DNA of 64,000 nucleotides from Phoronis australis (GCA_002633005.1 NMRA01000395.1:12858-76857), one strand, 5' to 3'; positions 14,096 to 29,000 are shown, counted from the first letter of the stretch. Made by a program: numbers and translations. Notes: a model not told the origin generated them from the sequence alone.

Positions 14096-17000
14096 CTGCA
14101 ATTGAAGAGATTGTTTCTCAAAATAACCATGGCTATTTCATTTAAATACACGTATGTGTATTACACTGTAACTTCGCATACCGGTAGGTTTAAAATGCTG
14201 CTTGTAACCACAAACTTGTGAAATGCAGACGAAGCGTCAAATAAGGCACAGCGCTCTGCTGCCTTAGCACCAATTGAAATTATTGTTATTATTATAGATA
14301 ATAAAAGAAACTCACAATGTTTTCTCTTGCTGTCTTCGGGTTTCAAGGTCAGATACCAGCTTCTTAATCTGAGATGTAATCTATAATTAAGAATGAAACA
14401 ACTACTTCAGCAACAGTTATAAGCCGTTGTCAGGTGCGCAAATTCGATACATTATTCGTCAGTTTCCGTACGACGTTATCATGCACAAATACAAATACAA
14501 GCACAAACCATAATTTGAAAAAATGAACTATTTATGCATAACCCCATTAAACTATGGTGCTCTAACGCCTTGGCAATCGTCTCTATCATAACCACGTTCA
14601 TTTCATTAAATCTTCGAGTCTTGTATTCTTCAAAAATTCGTAAACGTCTAGACCACTCTCCAATTGGCCAATACTTCTCCCATGTGCTCGAACTGAAACT
14701 ACACTCGTTCGCAAGATCTGGTACGCGTCACATCTAGGGTCACTCAACTAATGGTGACCTCAAGCAATGTACAATGTACATGTTGATGAGATTTCATTGA
14801 GACACAATCCCGCAACCGAAATTTTCTCTCTCCGCCTTTCGTGTACTTTGAAATCTGCGACCGTAATGTGAGTGAAGACCTATACCATCTAAGGAAAGTT
14901 GGATGTAAATCACAATTCTACATATACAGTAGCCTTTCCACGAATGTTTCAACTAATCTGTGTTAATTCAACTTCCCACGGGTAAGCAATATTAGTATTC
15001 CACTGTTTTTTGCCAAAAAACGATAAAAACTCCGATTGTTACATGTCTCATTAAATTGTGAATATGCAAACGAAGTACTAGTTTACAAACAACCCCCGGT
15101 CTTCTGGTGTGAAGGAAACCATCCGAGAACTAGTTAGCATTACAATCTCGCTTCAGTCTCGTTTGCAAGACTATTTTCATGCAAATGAGTATGGTAATGT
15201 GTCATCTTTACCCTAATAAAACATGGCACAGATTTTATTATTTGTTCATTTCACTGGCAAATAACGATTTTCGTGTAAAGGAAATACAGGTACCTCACAG
15301 TGGTTGTTTTCTAAAGGTTTCTTTTTTTCCTCTTCTGCGTCCTTGATGAGCTTTAACTAAAACGCAAAATACATTGAATACGTACAGTTTGTATAGATGG
15401 CCGACGTAGAGAAAAATTAACACAGGTTGTTGCTTAGCAACTAAGCACATTGCATTCAGGATCTGGCAATACGCGTGCAAGAAGGTACCGAAAGAAATGT
15501 CAACGGTCAATATGAGACCATTAACTGGGTCAACTTGCAGCGTCTAGCAGAGCGTACACTGGAAATCGACCTGTGGCAAAATCTTCAAAGGTCTATAACA
15601 TGTTCCAACGTGGGTAGACGATGCAAGGGAGAATCGAGTGAATGAGCATAGCAAAAGGACAACAGTATTGCCTTGACTAAGTTTCTGAAAGAACAACTGT
15701 AACGACGTGGCATGAGAAAATACAAGTGTACATGTATGCTTTATTTGGGAATTGTTTTAAACTGTAATTAGACAAAATGTACCCGAAACCGTTAAATGTG
15801 CATAAACCCTACACCTGCCACCGCAGGACAACGTTTACTGTTCTGCAAGACGCAGGATTATTCCCTTATTGTGCTAAAAATAATCAAGACTAAAAGGATA
15901 ATGCGCGTTGTCTCGAAAATATGAATGAAATTTTAACACCGAAAATTGTCAAATTTTAAGAGAATAAAGACACGTGGTGGTGAAACAACCGTGTGGCGTT
16001 TTATGAAAAGACGAAAACAGAAAGTCAAGAAAAGCGCTTTCCGTGACAGTTCAATTCTAACGTGGATGCATCATGTATTTAATAAGTGAATATGAAAACA
16101 CTGAGCACCCAATGACGTGTTGCATTTTTCTTTGAGTACCTTCAATATAAATTGATCAACAATATCACGCGTTTCGTCTTGTATCTCTCTCACTTCGTCC
16201 AGTGCAGATTGGATTGTCTGTTTCTCGACGTCCCATCCCGCCTCTTCTCGTTTGAATCGCGTTTTTGTTTCGGCTAACTCCATTTTCAGCCCCAGCAAGT
16301 TATTCAGCTTCAAATGAAGCTGGAAAATACACAATCAGTATTTAACAATAAGGTCGAGTTTACTTTTGCATGAAGAAAAAGCACCGGAGGGCGCTCTCGG
16401 AAATGCCATGCTGGTGGAAATTCCAATAAAAGCGATTTCCACCAAACACACTCCAAACTGCGGCATATTATCGCTAATGAAATTCTTAAAACATTTAAAT
16501 GAAACAATTCATTGTTAATTAAGTATTCCATTGATGGCGGAATTGATTTCAGTCAAACAAACGCTCACGGTTATAAACTTGGTCTTGCCCTTTTCTCACT
16601 CAGTTTAAAAGTGACCCCTTAGACTGCTTCCTAGCAGAGAATGGACCACTCCGATCGATTCTAACTCATGAGTACATGTAATTTGCTCTTAGTATCTGAC
16701 TGCAAATGTGAGGATATTTCCAGCTAGGCCTACTCCTTAGCTTACTGAAATGAGCTTACGTTACATTTAGGAAAGTGTTGCTATGCGACAACCTTCAGTA
16801 TTTGCATGAAACTGACATCTAACTTTATACGCAGTTATATTCAGTTCCGGGCAAAGTCGACAGATATCAACCAACTGGTTCGTCAAATGCCTGAGCAAAA
16901 GCACTCACCTCTCGTATCGTTGCCTCGTGAGATAAAAGTTCTCGCCGGTGAATCTCTTCCTCTTTTGACAGCCGTTCTTGAAGAAGTGAATCGAACGTTT

Positions 17001-20000
17001 CGCCTGTGCCCATGCTCTCCATCTTCAGCTTCTGGTCGGAAGAAATCGAGTGAGCTTCAGCAACAATACGCCTCAACTCGGACCTTTCTCTCTCCCAGTT
17101 GTTCTCAAGTTCAGCCTTCCTCTTGTCTTTAGCTTTAATCGGGAATCTCGGCAATGGTTTTTGCTCTTCCAACTGTAAAGATAGACCCAACATATTGTCA
17201 TTATCGAGTGCAATTAAGCACCATCAGTCATTCATAACTTAGTCTCACAGATTCCTCCCAGTCATGACATTTATTCTATCTACATTGTTGGGAATTATCT
17301 TTCTAAATTTGTTGTTTAAAATATGCTCATTTCCTCCATACTTCCGGAAATGGTGAAACATGCAATCTTATTCAACAGAAATAGTCTCAAAATCTCCATT
17401 GCCATGAAGTCAATTGGTTTTTAACATCAAAATGAAGCGAGAGATTGCTTGCAATTGATGTGAAGCGACCCAGTCTTGAAAGGGTCGGCAAACTTGTAAA
17501 ATAAGATGATCATTTAACACCTTAAAGGAGAATGCCACCCGATTTAATTAGTCTTTTTTACCGTCTTAATCGGTCTATATCCACATCGCCTCTTATACAG
17601 TCGACCTTAACTTGCCGAGAGGTGTCGCGTTAACCTATGAGGAAGGTAAGAAACGATGCAGCGACGTCAGTGGTTGGTCTGAAGAGTGAATGCCGCTACG
17701 TTGCGGTGCATCGTTCCCGCTTGACCGAATTATGAAGCTGCGAAGAAAGAGGGTACATCGTTTTTTCCACTTAATCGAGAGCCCGAAATGCTTAGGAAGT
17801 GGCTCGCCGTAGTGAAGAATGAAAGGTACGCTGTTAATAGCTAGTATGAGGCCGTGAAACATCTCTGTCCGTGTCTGTGGCCGGCTTTTCGTCGACAATG
17901 ATTTCTCTGACGAATTCCGGCTTACCAAAGAACTATCCATACATTCCGTTGCCTGTGCATGTTCACGGCGCCTCTCTAGTATTTCTTGATCAGTTTATTC
18001 CGGTCCGATTTGATAGCCTGTGAAACCTTACGATCCGACCCGTGAAGTTTTCGACGGATTGAGCTCTTGACTAAGTCAGGATTGGCGCCGGGCGAGTTGC
18101 CATGTAGACGTTTACTCTGCGTTCTGTTTCAAAATGAATTATTCCCACCCCTCTACAATGTTATATGAAATTGAAACAAAGTCTGTCTCATTAGATACAA
18201 TTTGTAATGCTTTTACAGTATTCGTGAGTGCAAATGCTGAGAAGCCAGCAATGGCCACTGCGTTACTGGCTTTTGATGCCGGCAATAAAGGTAATTGACC
18301 GGGCACCGAGGCCATGTGAGCGCATGCTAATTCAGTGTTTGCTGACAGAAAGCTGCTGTGAAACAATTACTCGATTTTATATGCTATGGTCGCATGTTAG
18401 GGGAATCTTTATTTAGAAATACAAATACATTATTCAAATCATTGTTACTGTACAACCTTTGCCCTGGCGGTCTGTGGAAGGAGAACCCCACTTCGCGGCC
18501 CCCGACAAGTAAGCAGATTTTCAGTTTCGTGGCTAATTCACATATTATTACGTGCATATTACTTCTTTGGCTCACTATTATAGTCTTTTCGTGATTGGAG
18601 GTTTAGTTTCCAACTCAAGCTGGTTTATGTTCGTGCCAGTCCCGGCGGCCGCGACGGGCCTGATCGTGTTCCGAGCCACTGACCGGGATAGCGAGTCAGT
18701 CCCGCCGCGACGGGCCTGATCGTGTTCCGAACCACTGGCCGGGATAAGCATTATGTGTGTTCAGAACTCAAAAAAATCACAAGTCTAAACAACACAGATC
18801 TATGTTCTCTTGTCTGTATTGCACGGAAGAATACTTCGAATTTATCTCTGAACAGACCTCAAGCTCCTGCTACGGGCCTTGTTAAATTGGCCTGCCGAAC
18901 TTTGTAGGCTACGGTGTGTCCAAATAACAATAAATCTGTAACTGTGAAATAAAACAACACGTTTTTATAAGAACTCGGTGTGTTTTTAAGGGTTTTACAT
19001 CGAAGTTTGATGGTTTATTGGTGTTAAACTAGGAATTCAAGCGATAAGCTGACACCAGTTACCCGTGTTGTGAACTGCTGAATAGACTCCGCGTGAAACC
19101 AATGACGTCATTGGATAATTTCAACACCTCCGTCTGCCATCAGATATCGGGTAACGCAATCGAACGTGCCTATATCGAGTAGAACTACTCGATCTAAATT
19201 GATACAAAATAGGTTGTTTTTAGGTGGCATTCTCCTTTAATACTAAACAGACCATACTCTGCATGGTATGTTTGTCTGTTATGACACTTTTGTCATATGT
19301 TTGATGTCTTGGAGTAGAGTCGTTTCTTCCTTACTCACCTATATGCACAAAAAAATTATCATAAACCGTCATGGTTATTGCTTAAGTACATATCGGTGTG
19401 CCAGAAAACAGATTAAATAACAACAACGAACATGCCCTCACCTTGTTAATAGTCGTTTGAAGTTCGGCGACTCTGACATCCCAGTCTAGTCGCTCTGAGG
19501 AATGCTTTAGTTCAAGTTCCTCCCTCGTGTTTTCTGACTGGCGCAGCTTGATTTTAAGATTCTCCACCATTTTCTGAAGGGTGATTACCTGCGTGCGTTT
19601 GTCTTTGGCCTGTATCGGTGTATAACGCAGTCAGTATTACTAAGTACGGTACTTGTACAAAACGCCCTCTAAAATCTAGTAGCTAGCTATGTAAACTATG
19701 ATATTTGCACATAGCTGTGCACACGACTTGATGCCTTTGGATTTTTTTCATATTGAGCTTCCGACTTCAGGTCACTTGACGTTATCATGATATTGGTCTT
19801 GTCCTGTTCGTTGCTGGCATTAGAAGTGCCGTCTCTGGGCTCGGAAAAATCTGACAGTTCGTAAAATTTCACGAGATTGTTTACGACAAAAGTACGAAGT
19901 ACCAGTCCTTTGAAAGCCCAAAAATCACACTTAGTTTGACTAAGTAACAATTTGAGACCAGATTCCTAATGGTAAGTGGCCTAAACACAACTTGTTTTAT

Positions 20001-23000
20001 GACAGAAAGCACTGGTTTAATGCCGCTCTACCCATGTGCGCACCCAGGGAGGCTCAAAGAAGCCCCCGCATTTGGCGGAGAGGCAGAAACGTCCTCCTTC
20101 AGTTGGAGAAACATAAAGTCCGACACAAAAGTCCGCTAAAAAGACAGGAACTACCAAAATTAGGCGAATGTACAATTCATAGCTGTGAACGTACCCCCAT
20201 TTTTTTAGTACAACGTCCACATTCTCAAAAATTCGAGCCGCCATTTTTAGGCTGGGTGCGCGCATGCTACATACACCTGAATACTATCGTTCGCCACTGA
20301 CAAGGACTTTGGTTTTGGCTCATTCGACATTGTGACTTGTTCTTAATTTAAAGTCTCTCTTCCATCAAGGCTCTCTATTACTCAGTCTACATTTCTCTGA
20401 TGGCCAGGATCAGAGAAATTAAACGAAATTGCCGGGCAAACATTAAGAACACGGCATAACATCGATAGTGCCAATATCAATGACACTGACAGAGAGTGTA
20501 CTTCAGGAATGTAAATGAAAAGGAACTGTTTTCATCAAAACGAGTCGCTATCTTGAAAAAGAATCAAGGCGTGTATTTCCATGTATACGTCCCTGTTGTA
20601 AAGCCAGGTCAATCGGGGATAGAAAAGTCATTCAGAGACCAAAACCTTTGGAGTAATGGTGGAAATGTATCCCGGTAATTGATCTACCTTTATCTGATAT
20701 CATGTCTATTCAGAAGTCGTCTAACAGTGGCAGCAGTCGTCAGAACCAGAATACACGTATAACAACTACACTTGCTTTCTTTAAGCGGATGCGCTTTGCT
20801 GCAAAGTTTACTAAGCCACAACCTTGGGAACAATCAAATTTGAAGTAACAAGTTTTATAATGCAATGACAAACCTCGTAAATCTGTTTGCTGAGTAGCTC
20901 CTTTTCAAATGTCCAGTTGTCCTGTTCGTGGTCGAATTGAGCTCGAAGTTTCGCAAGATCCTGCTTTGTATCTTCGTGCAGTTCCAATTCCAAGAGGTAT
21001 TGCTTTCTCAGGTCAGATTTCTCTTGACGAAGCTTGCGCATTTGAGAGGACTGTATTGTGCGAATCTCGTCGTCACTGCGTTGAAGAGCGGAGGACCGGG
21101 CTTTCTGAAGTTCGACACTTTGCTCTTGTATCTGTTCGTGAGCAATGGTACACAATTAGGCCTATCAGTACACTAGAATTTGCAGTTTTATCACTTTTCT
21201 CTGGAAGTATTTAGCCAAACGGATTTTAAAAAATCCATCTCATTTCGACGATGTGAATAAAAAGTGGAGTGTACGTTTCAACATGTTTCAAGGATCAATT
21301 CTCGGCGGTGAAAATGATCCGCCACAAATCACCAATATGTGTCCAGTTAGTACCGCGAGGTGGTTCTGGTGAATAATACGGATGTTAAGCGATATGACAT
21401 AGCTGGCACTATCATGCTGAAATATGTACGCGAAAACAGAAATGGAAATACAGTCATATCATGTCAATAATTTCGCAGGTCTTGGGGTTCAAATTCGCGT
21501 AACAACAGAGGCATGCTAATGCAAAGGAAAAAATGCGTGCTTGGGCTAACAGGTGTGCGCCAAACACCTTTGAACCCAGAGTATGCTCCCTGAGACAATG
21601 AGAACGATCAAAATTGACCGAGTCCATTGTCCGGTGATATTTCAATGAAGGTGTTTGTAATATACAGCGCAATGTAAAAATTCACCTAATTATTAATTTT
21701 CACATTTGAAATTCACTCGACAGAGTTCAAAACGTCAAACGACATCATACTAAACACGAGGCTGTGTTATTTGGGCTATTGGTTATGAGACTGCTGTCAA
21801 ATTGTTCCCCAGCAAGAGTTCTGGGCTTGGGAGAAACAGGCAGCTCCTTATTGCTTGAGGTCATGATATAATGTACCGGTAGTTTGAGAACCAATTTGAT
21901 GCCCGGGCGATCGTGAGTCCCGTTGAATGCATGTAACTAGATAGTGCTCGGTTACCCTGACTAATACTCACAGTTTGGAGCCAGTTTGAAAACTAATTTG
22001 TAAGACTTGCTACGTTGTTAAACCCTAGGGATCGTTAGGTTTGGAGATATACTGTAGACTTCCAACGAAATGACGCGGCACAGTGCGCAGTATGTTTTTC
22101 CGAAGGCGTTGATTTATCACGTGTGTGAGTTACTACAGTACCTAGGCAGTAACAGTGACAAAACCACCTTGGACGTTATCACTTTGCCTATAAACAATAA
22201 GAACCTTTAAAGCCAACTGTTGAAGTTAAATAACGATTTCGAAAGGAATAACAAGAAGAAAGGTATAAGAGGCCGTTGGAATAATGAACTGAACAACACT
22301 GTACGCACCTTCTTTTGAAGACTATTCAAATTATTCTTTAACTCTGCATCGCTGTCGTGCATTTCCTGAATAATCTCAACTTTTTCAGCTAGTATAGACT
22401 GTAATTCTTCTTTCTCAAAGGCATTGCACTCCTCCATATCGTCTATGTCTCTCCTCAGCTTCTCGACTTCACTTTCTAGCTTAATCTTGAACTGTGTCAG
22501 TTCCCGATTTTCTGACTGAAGTTTCTCAAATCTTCCGGTCTCTTTCACTCTCTCTGGAACCTCAACAGAAACCATTTCTTGGCGTAAACTTGCCAAATCC
22601 ATTTTCAATCCCTGTTCTACTTTGGCCCATTTTGCTCGCTCATTGACTAAAACTTCCTTCTGTTTTTTAATCTCCATTTGCAATGTTGAGCTATTCTTTT
22701 TGCTTTCCAAGAGTTCTCTCTTCAGGTTGGAAATATCGTCTTCAAAGGACTGCACGTCCTTTGTTCTCTTCTGCCTTATCACGTCACACTGGGATTCCAG
22801 TTCTTTCACTTGGTCTTTCAGAGAGCTGATAAGCTTCTCACGTTTACTGATTTCAAAGTCACTTTGTTTCACCATTTGTTCTAGTGATCCTACCTGAGAC
22901 ACGTAAGAGATTATTTTCCCTTCGAATGTTTGGAGTTTCTTTGCCAAAATTTTCATTTCGCCAGTCTTTTGCTCGATTGTCCCATCCCTCAACTTACAGT

Positions 23001-26000
23001 CTTCGCGCAGAAGGCGACACGTCTCATCCTTTTCATAAATTTCAATATTTTTGTCTTGCACTATAGCTTCCAATTTTTTCACCTCCTTGTCCAGCGATTC
23101 CAAAAGTTTGGCGTTGTGCGCAAGGGCATTCTTTTCACACTTCAATTGACCCTCCTTCTCCCGAATAGTTAACCTAAGCTCATTTATGTCCACATTCGCC
23201 TGTTCCAGTTGCCTCTCTCGAGATTTAAGCATCCCCTCTTTCTCCAATAAGCGTTGCTTGGCTTGTCTTGCACCATTCACGTTTTCATGCACTTCGTCCA
23301 TTATTCTAGCTTTTTCTTTGTCCCAGGACGTTTGCAGGGAAGAAAATTTCCTCACCACCTAAATATATGATTTACAATTCATTATCGTCAAACCATTCGT
23401 AAACAGATGAATAACCAGCGTACTTACATTGAAACGACGTTTCGCTGGGTTGTTTTTTGGGCATCTTCAGATGGTGCTGCTTTACTAGAAGACCCAGCAG
23501 AGGTACAGGCTGTGGTATATCCGTGGTGGACAATAACGAGTAGTTTTTTGTAATTTTGTTTTTTATCTTTGGACCACTGGATGGGTCAGCTACGTAATGA
23601 TTTAGAGATGTAATAACAACGACATACACCCGATTTAAACCCCTCAGTGCTCTTAGAAAAAAAACCCGCAAGCATTCGAAAAGTGTGCATCATTGATCAC
23701 CAAAAGTGTACAGCGAAGACGTGTTCCTTTTTTAAGGTTGCTGTAACACTTAAAAAGAGAGGAGACATGACCATCCAAAACGTCCTGCCAATGTACAGGC
23801 TAGAAGAGGATGCAAAAATAAATTTTCTAAATCGTGTTTCCGCAACACAGCTATTTTACACTCATTTCCTATTACGGTGCTCTAAATTACGTGGTTAGGT
23901 AGGGAAAGCAATTTCTGCTATGGCTTTGACAGACTTGAAACATATTTGTTCGTTGAATACTGTTACTAAAGCAGAGAATGAGAAGAAAATGTTATTTTAA
24001 AAAAGCCTGGGACGCTATAAAGAAGCTAAATTTTGCAATTACACAGGAAGTGGTTCTCTGTCACGTCCTCACCATATATTTTTAGTGTTTGTTCGTAAAG
24101 GCTTTTATTTTCTGTTGATATCAAAGAATTTTTGTTTAGTTTCAAATTTCAAAAAAAGAACTTGTCAACTGCTCGCCATTTCGTTGATTTTTCTTCAACA
24201 AGGAACATCACGCCTACTTATTTTATATGGCAAGACATAGACGTAGCAGATTTCTCTTATATGGACAATGTGTCCTTTGACCTCAAGCGGTTTCAAGCAA
24301 CTGTCTGTGACCTTATGCGGACATTTATCGAGAGTGGAAGGGAGATTAAAAATTCTGTGGTAACCACATTTGTTCTTCACACGTATTTCAAAAAACGTGA
24401 AATTTGTGATTTTTATGGAAATTTCTTCTGTACTAGACGTTGCGAGCTGGTATTTTTGTCGTGAAGTGTTTAAAAGATATATGTATTTTGACGAACTTTC
24501 GGGTTCCGTGAATGTTCGATCCATCTGTCTAATAATCATACAGTTATTAACTAGAGCTGAGAAGTACATACTCGTTCCAATGTGGCCTGGAGTTTCTCCA
24601 TTATGTTCTTGTGCTTGGAACAGGATTTGGTGAGCGCCTTTACATCCTCTCGCAGTTGTTCTCGGCGTCTACTTTCAGACTACAAAATTTGTATCAATGT
24701 TAAATACAATTTATAGAGCACAGACAACAGAAACTAGTGAGCAGTTTTATAGTCTGCATAAACATTCACTTCGTTTCCAGTTGTTGAGCCGTCAGTTGGT
24801 CAGTCATCATTAGATTTTTGCCTTTAAAATCTTTTTAAAATCATTGAAAAACATAAAAGTTCTTGCGGGCATACCACTTGCACAACATGACGCTAGTCTA
24901 AAGTAACACAATCGCGCGTTACTCTTTTAATCACAATTTTCATAATTGTGTTTCACTGCTTCACTAACCCGACAAACCACCAATTGTCTAAAATACTTCC
25001 AAATCATTGACAGCTAGTTTAATATTACAGTTTGTTAACACTAAACGAACACAACAGACAAATCCACACATAATTGTGACATAAAAAAACTTGAAATACA
25101 GACTGAGGTGAAATTTATGAGACCTTCAGTTTTCGTGACCATCAGGAAATTCACGAATTAGCGTTTCATAGATTTGAAACTCAGCAGTCAACATGTTTGA
25201 GCTTGACCAGTAAGGACGGCAGTTAAATTGGAGAGGCACTTTTGGCACTTCATCAGACCGTGAGAAGATTCGGACTATGGAAGAGAACCATTCAATGGTG
25301 TGAGATTCGTTTTCAATTGCATTCATTGTGCATGGATTTATGAATACGTGGGCACTCCTGTGTTCGGCAAAGTGAAAAACCAGCAAATCGTTAGTTTTAT
25401 GTTACCTTCTGTTCTAAATGGTAGCCAGCTTCACTGAAGTGTGTTTCGTAAGCGTCCATAATTTTCCGCATGCGATCACTGATTGAACTGATATTGTCAC
25501 TGGCGTCTCGCAGGTCATTGACGCACTCCTGTAACTGTAAAAAGAAAGCAGCAGGTGACTTTTGAATGCACGCGAGTGAACTGTTTTGCCTTCACCTATA
25601 TAGATGTACATGTATGCTGAATTAATCTCACAGATTGGAAATTAGGATTGACTTATCAGTTAATTCGAGGACCCCCTATCTCGTTGTTGCACAAGGTACA
25701 CAGCATCTTCCAGGCATTCTTACTTACGCTGGTACATGTATATTATAAAATACGACGCTGCTATATTTCTTCAGCTCCGGCTGTAAACAGTGTAAAATGG
25801 TGGTTTCGCTAAATCTCGCGACAGACGCACACTGATAAAATATTGCCACTAGAGGGTCTCGACCATCACATTGGGCGACCACTTCTCCATCTGCAATCTC
25901 TCCAATTGGAATTGCACCGCCATAACATTTGCCTTACAGCGCGTGCATCTCTTCTATTCAAGAATATAGACACACAAGTGGCCAGTGCGTCAAAAACCAC

Positions 26001-29000
26001 CATTGCGTTTAACGTCATTAACTTAAGAAGGAAAGACACGTCACCAACAGTTTAACGAACGCGCACATGCACTTGAGTCTTGTGCTTAGGAGCGATGGCT
26101 GTATCTAGAACTTGTCAATTTTACCAAACGGGGGTTATGTGATATATACTCGCCTTCTTACTGCCAAATACATTTTCTGCTATTTCTTAAAGAGGCATGG
26201 AACGCGAAAGTTCGTCAAAATAAGTTTTTAACAATTCCTGACGAAAGTACCGGGTCGCAACGTCTGGTATAGAGTACATGTAATTCACTTTCCCATCTTA
26301 AGAAATTTGCAGAAATAATCACAAATTTCACGATTTTTTGAAATACGCGCGAAGGAAAAACTACCACAGAGTTTCTAATCTCCACCATTTGTTATAAATG
26401 CGCGCATGCGCTGAGTCAGTTGCTTGAAGTCGCTTGAGGTGAAAGGTCACATATTCCATATGAAGGAAATGTGCTACGTCTATGTCTTGGCATATCAAGA
26501 AAAGAGACATTCTTTGCTTTGTGGAAGAAAATTCGATGAAGTGGCGAGCAGGTGATACATCGGTTTTTTGAAATTTAAAACTAAAAGAAAATGCTTTGAT
26601 AACAATAGAAAATACAAAATCTTTACAAGCAAACCCTAAAAATACTTGGTAAGCAGGTTGAATTCTATTTCAGTGGAGGACAACCACTTTCAGTATTACA
26701 TTTTATTCAGTTGATCGCGTTCCAGGCCTCTTTAAAACCTGATAGGACGAACTACAATTACTGGGCGTCTCAAATGTAATGGTGGTCTTATTTTGCACAT
26801 GAAAATGGATTCACGGATTTTCATGGAAGCAGTTCTTAACGATTGGTATTTCTATAAGTATAAGTACTCACACAGGTGCCATTCCTGTTGACGTCGGAAG
26901 GTACACCAATAAAAAGTAGCAGTATCTCCCATCTTGGAAAGTAAGAGATTGAAACTATATAGCAGGTGTGTTATTTTAAATCGTTGTCCAATTCGAGCAC
27001 CGTGAAAAAATTAGTGTTTCAGAAGCGTTCTAGGGTGATTTTGTCTAACAAAATGCCATCACGTCCACCATATCAAATATGATCAATGCAAAGAACAATA
27101 GGCTTCGAGCCATTCACAAAATATACATTGTGTATAAATGTCATACCCATCGGACAAGCAACACGTTTGGGCGATTTTTTCCAGGCCCCAGGAGATCAGC
27201 TGTCGGATTCACCTCCCAACCCCAATGGACAGTGTTTCCCCATTTCCAAAGGGAGCTCGCATTGCTTTTCACACAAACGTGTCTAAGTAAGTCACCTGCC
27301 TGATTCGCAATGGCAATTGAAGTACATTCAACATAGAATGCATTTGTTTTAGCGACACCCTGTAAAACAGTTTCGTTCTCACATATTCAATTATTTTGCA
27401 CAGAAGCAAGTCGTGGTGCATTTGCCTTCCGGGTATGAATGTCCGATGTTACCTCATCATCCCATGAATCCATGTGTTCAAGTAGCATGCCACCTCTTGA
27501 TCCAAGATTCTGCGGAGTCTTGCTTGCCGATGGATGAGGGCGTTCTACCTCCAAAATGTTCTTGAGAGTTTGTAGATGTTTATTGAAGGTATCCTAGAAT
27601 GCCGATAAGAATGTATATTCTCTTAGAAAGATCATTCAGAGTCTAACTGTAGGTGACGTAAGTATCCATGTAAAGTATTCATCATCATGCCTTCGTCCAT
27701 TAAATAATCATTAAGTCGAGATTTTGCCGATAAACTATATTAGATATCGAATATAAATATGACATCGATTGACTGTTCCCAGCCGAATCAATCGACGAAT
27801 TGTGAGGTAAGAGAAATTCAGTATTGGATCACCTGACACCTCGCTTGCTCACTGCAACTACAACTGTGTACTACATTTGCGCTGATGACTACGGACGCGC
27901 ATTACATGTCAGTGAGCACGTTGCCTCGATGTGTGCGGCTAATCCACTTCGAGCTTTCAGCCGAGTCATAGTTCGCTTAGCGCAGAGAGTATGTTCGTAC
28001 CTATCCGTCTGCGGTGGCCGTAACGGTGACATTTGAGGTGTTATAATAGGAGAGAAAGATAGATATATATGTATATGTCATTCATGTGATATTGGATAAG
28101 CGCATGTACATGCAAACAGTCCTTTATATAAAAATAAGCGTGAACACCCACTCCCTTCAAAGTCTAAAGAAATGTGACTTTTTCGATACACCACTTAAAT
28201 GAACAATGAAGCGGAATATTTTTAGTCGATTGTATTAGTTTCGTTTTCACACACCGGTTACTCACGTCCCAGTTTTTGACCGTTGCCTGGGCTCCGCTAT
28301 TCCCGTTAGTGGAAGGTGGGAGAACGAGGTCCTGGCCAACAGCTTCTACGTCAGAGCGTTGGTCTTTATCTAAACTCACTCTTTCACTAACTGTTATGAG
28401 ACAGTTAGAAAGTATTTCGTTTTTCTTTTTCAGGTTATCTATTTCGTCTTTATATCTGAGATCAGCCATCTCTGTAGTGCGCTTCAGGTCATCTAGGTCA
28501 CTTTCGTACGCAGCAACCTGCTGCCCAAGCGAGGTATTTTCAGTGTCACGCGATTTAATGATGATCAACAGATCGTCTGCAACAAAAAGTTAGTAAACGT
28601 TTGATTTCTCGGCTAAACAAACGGTAAACACTCTTATACAAACAATTAATCACTTCCATTTCAAGCACATCGAATGCCACGTTGTATAAAGGCTGGATAA
28701 GTTAAAACGACTAGAAACAATTGGTCTTAACTGAAACAAGTAAACAGATAGTGGCTAACCATTCCTCAACATAGACATGAATAAATTACTCACTCAACTC
28801 CTCTTCGAGGTTGGCGATCTTCCTTTTGTATTCACGCGACGATTTTACATCCTCTTCAGGCTTGTCTTCGCTAGGAATTGCCGTCTTGAGGTAGTCATTG
28901 TCTATTCTTAACTGCTCGACCTCCACTTGAAGTGCTTCATTCCTCTCCTTTAGAACAACCACCTGCTCGTGAAGAAGCTCCAGTTGCTGTTTTATTGAAA

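Noticed and set aside
13362-14221. Plus-strand frames over the terminal MTCL exon
   Set aside because: Shadows of the Ser/Pro-rich coding sequence.
22622-23172. Plus-strand frames across MTCL exon 9
   Set aside because: Antisense shadows of the coiled-coil exon.
24195-24569. 124-codon minus frame in the intron between MTCL exons 8 and 9
   Set aside because: No coil or family resemblance, and the exon-8 donor and exon-9 acceptor join cleanly without it.
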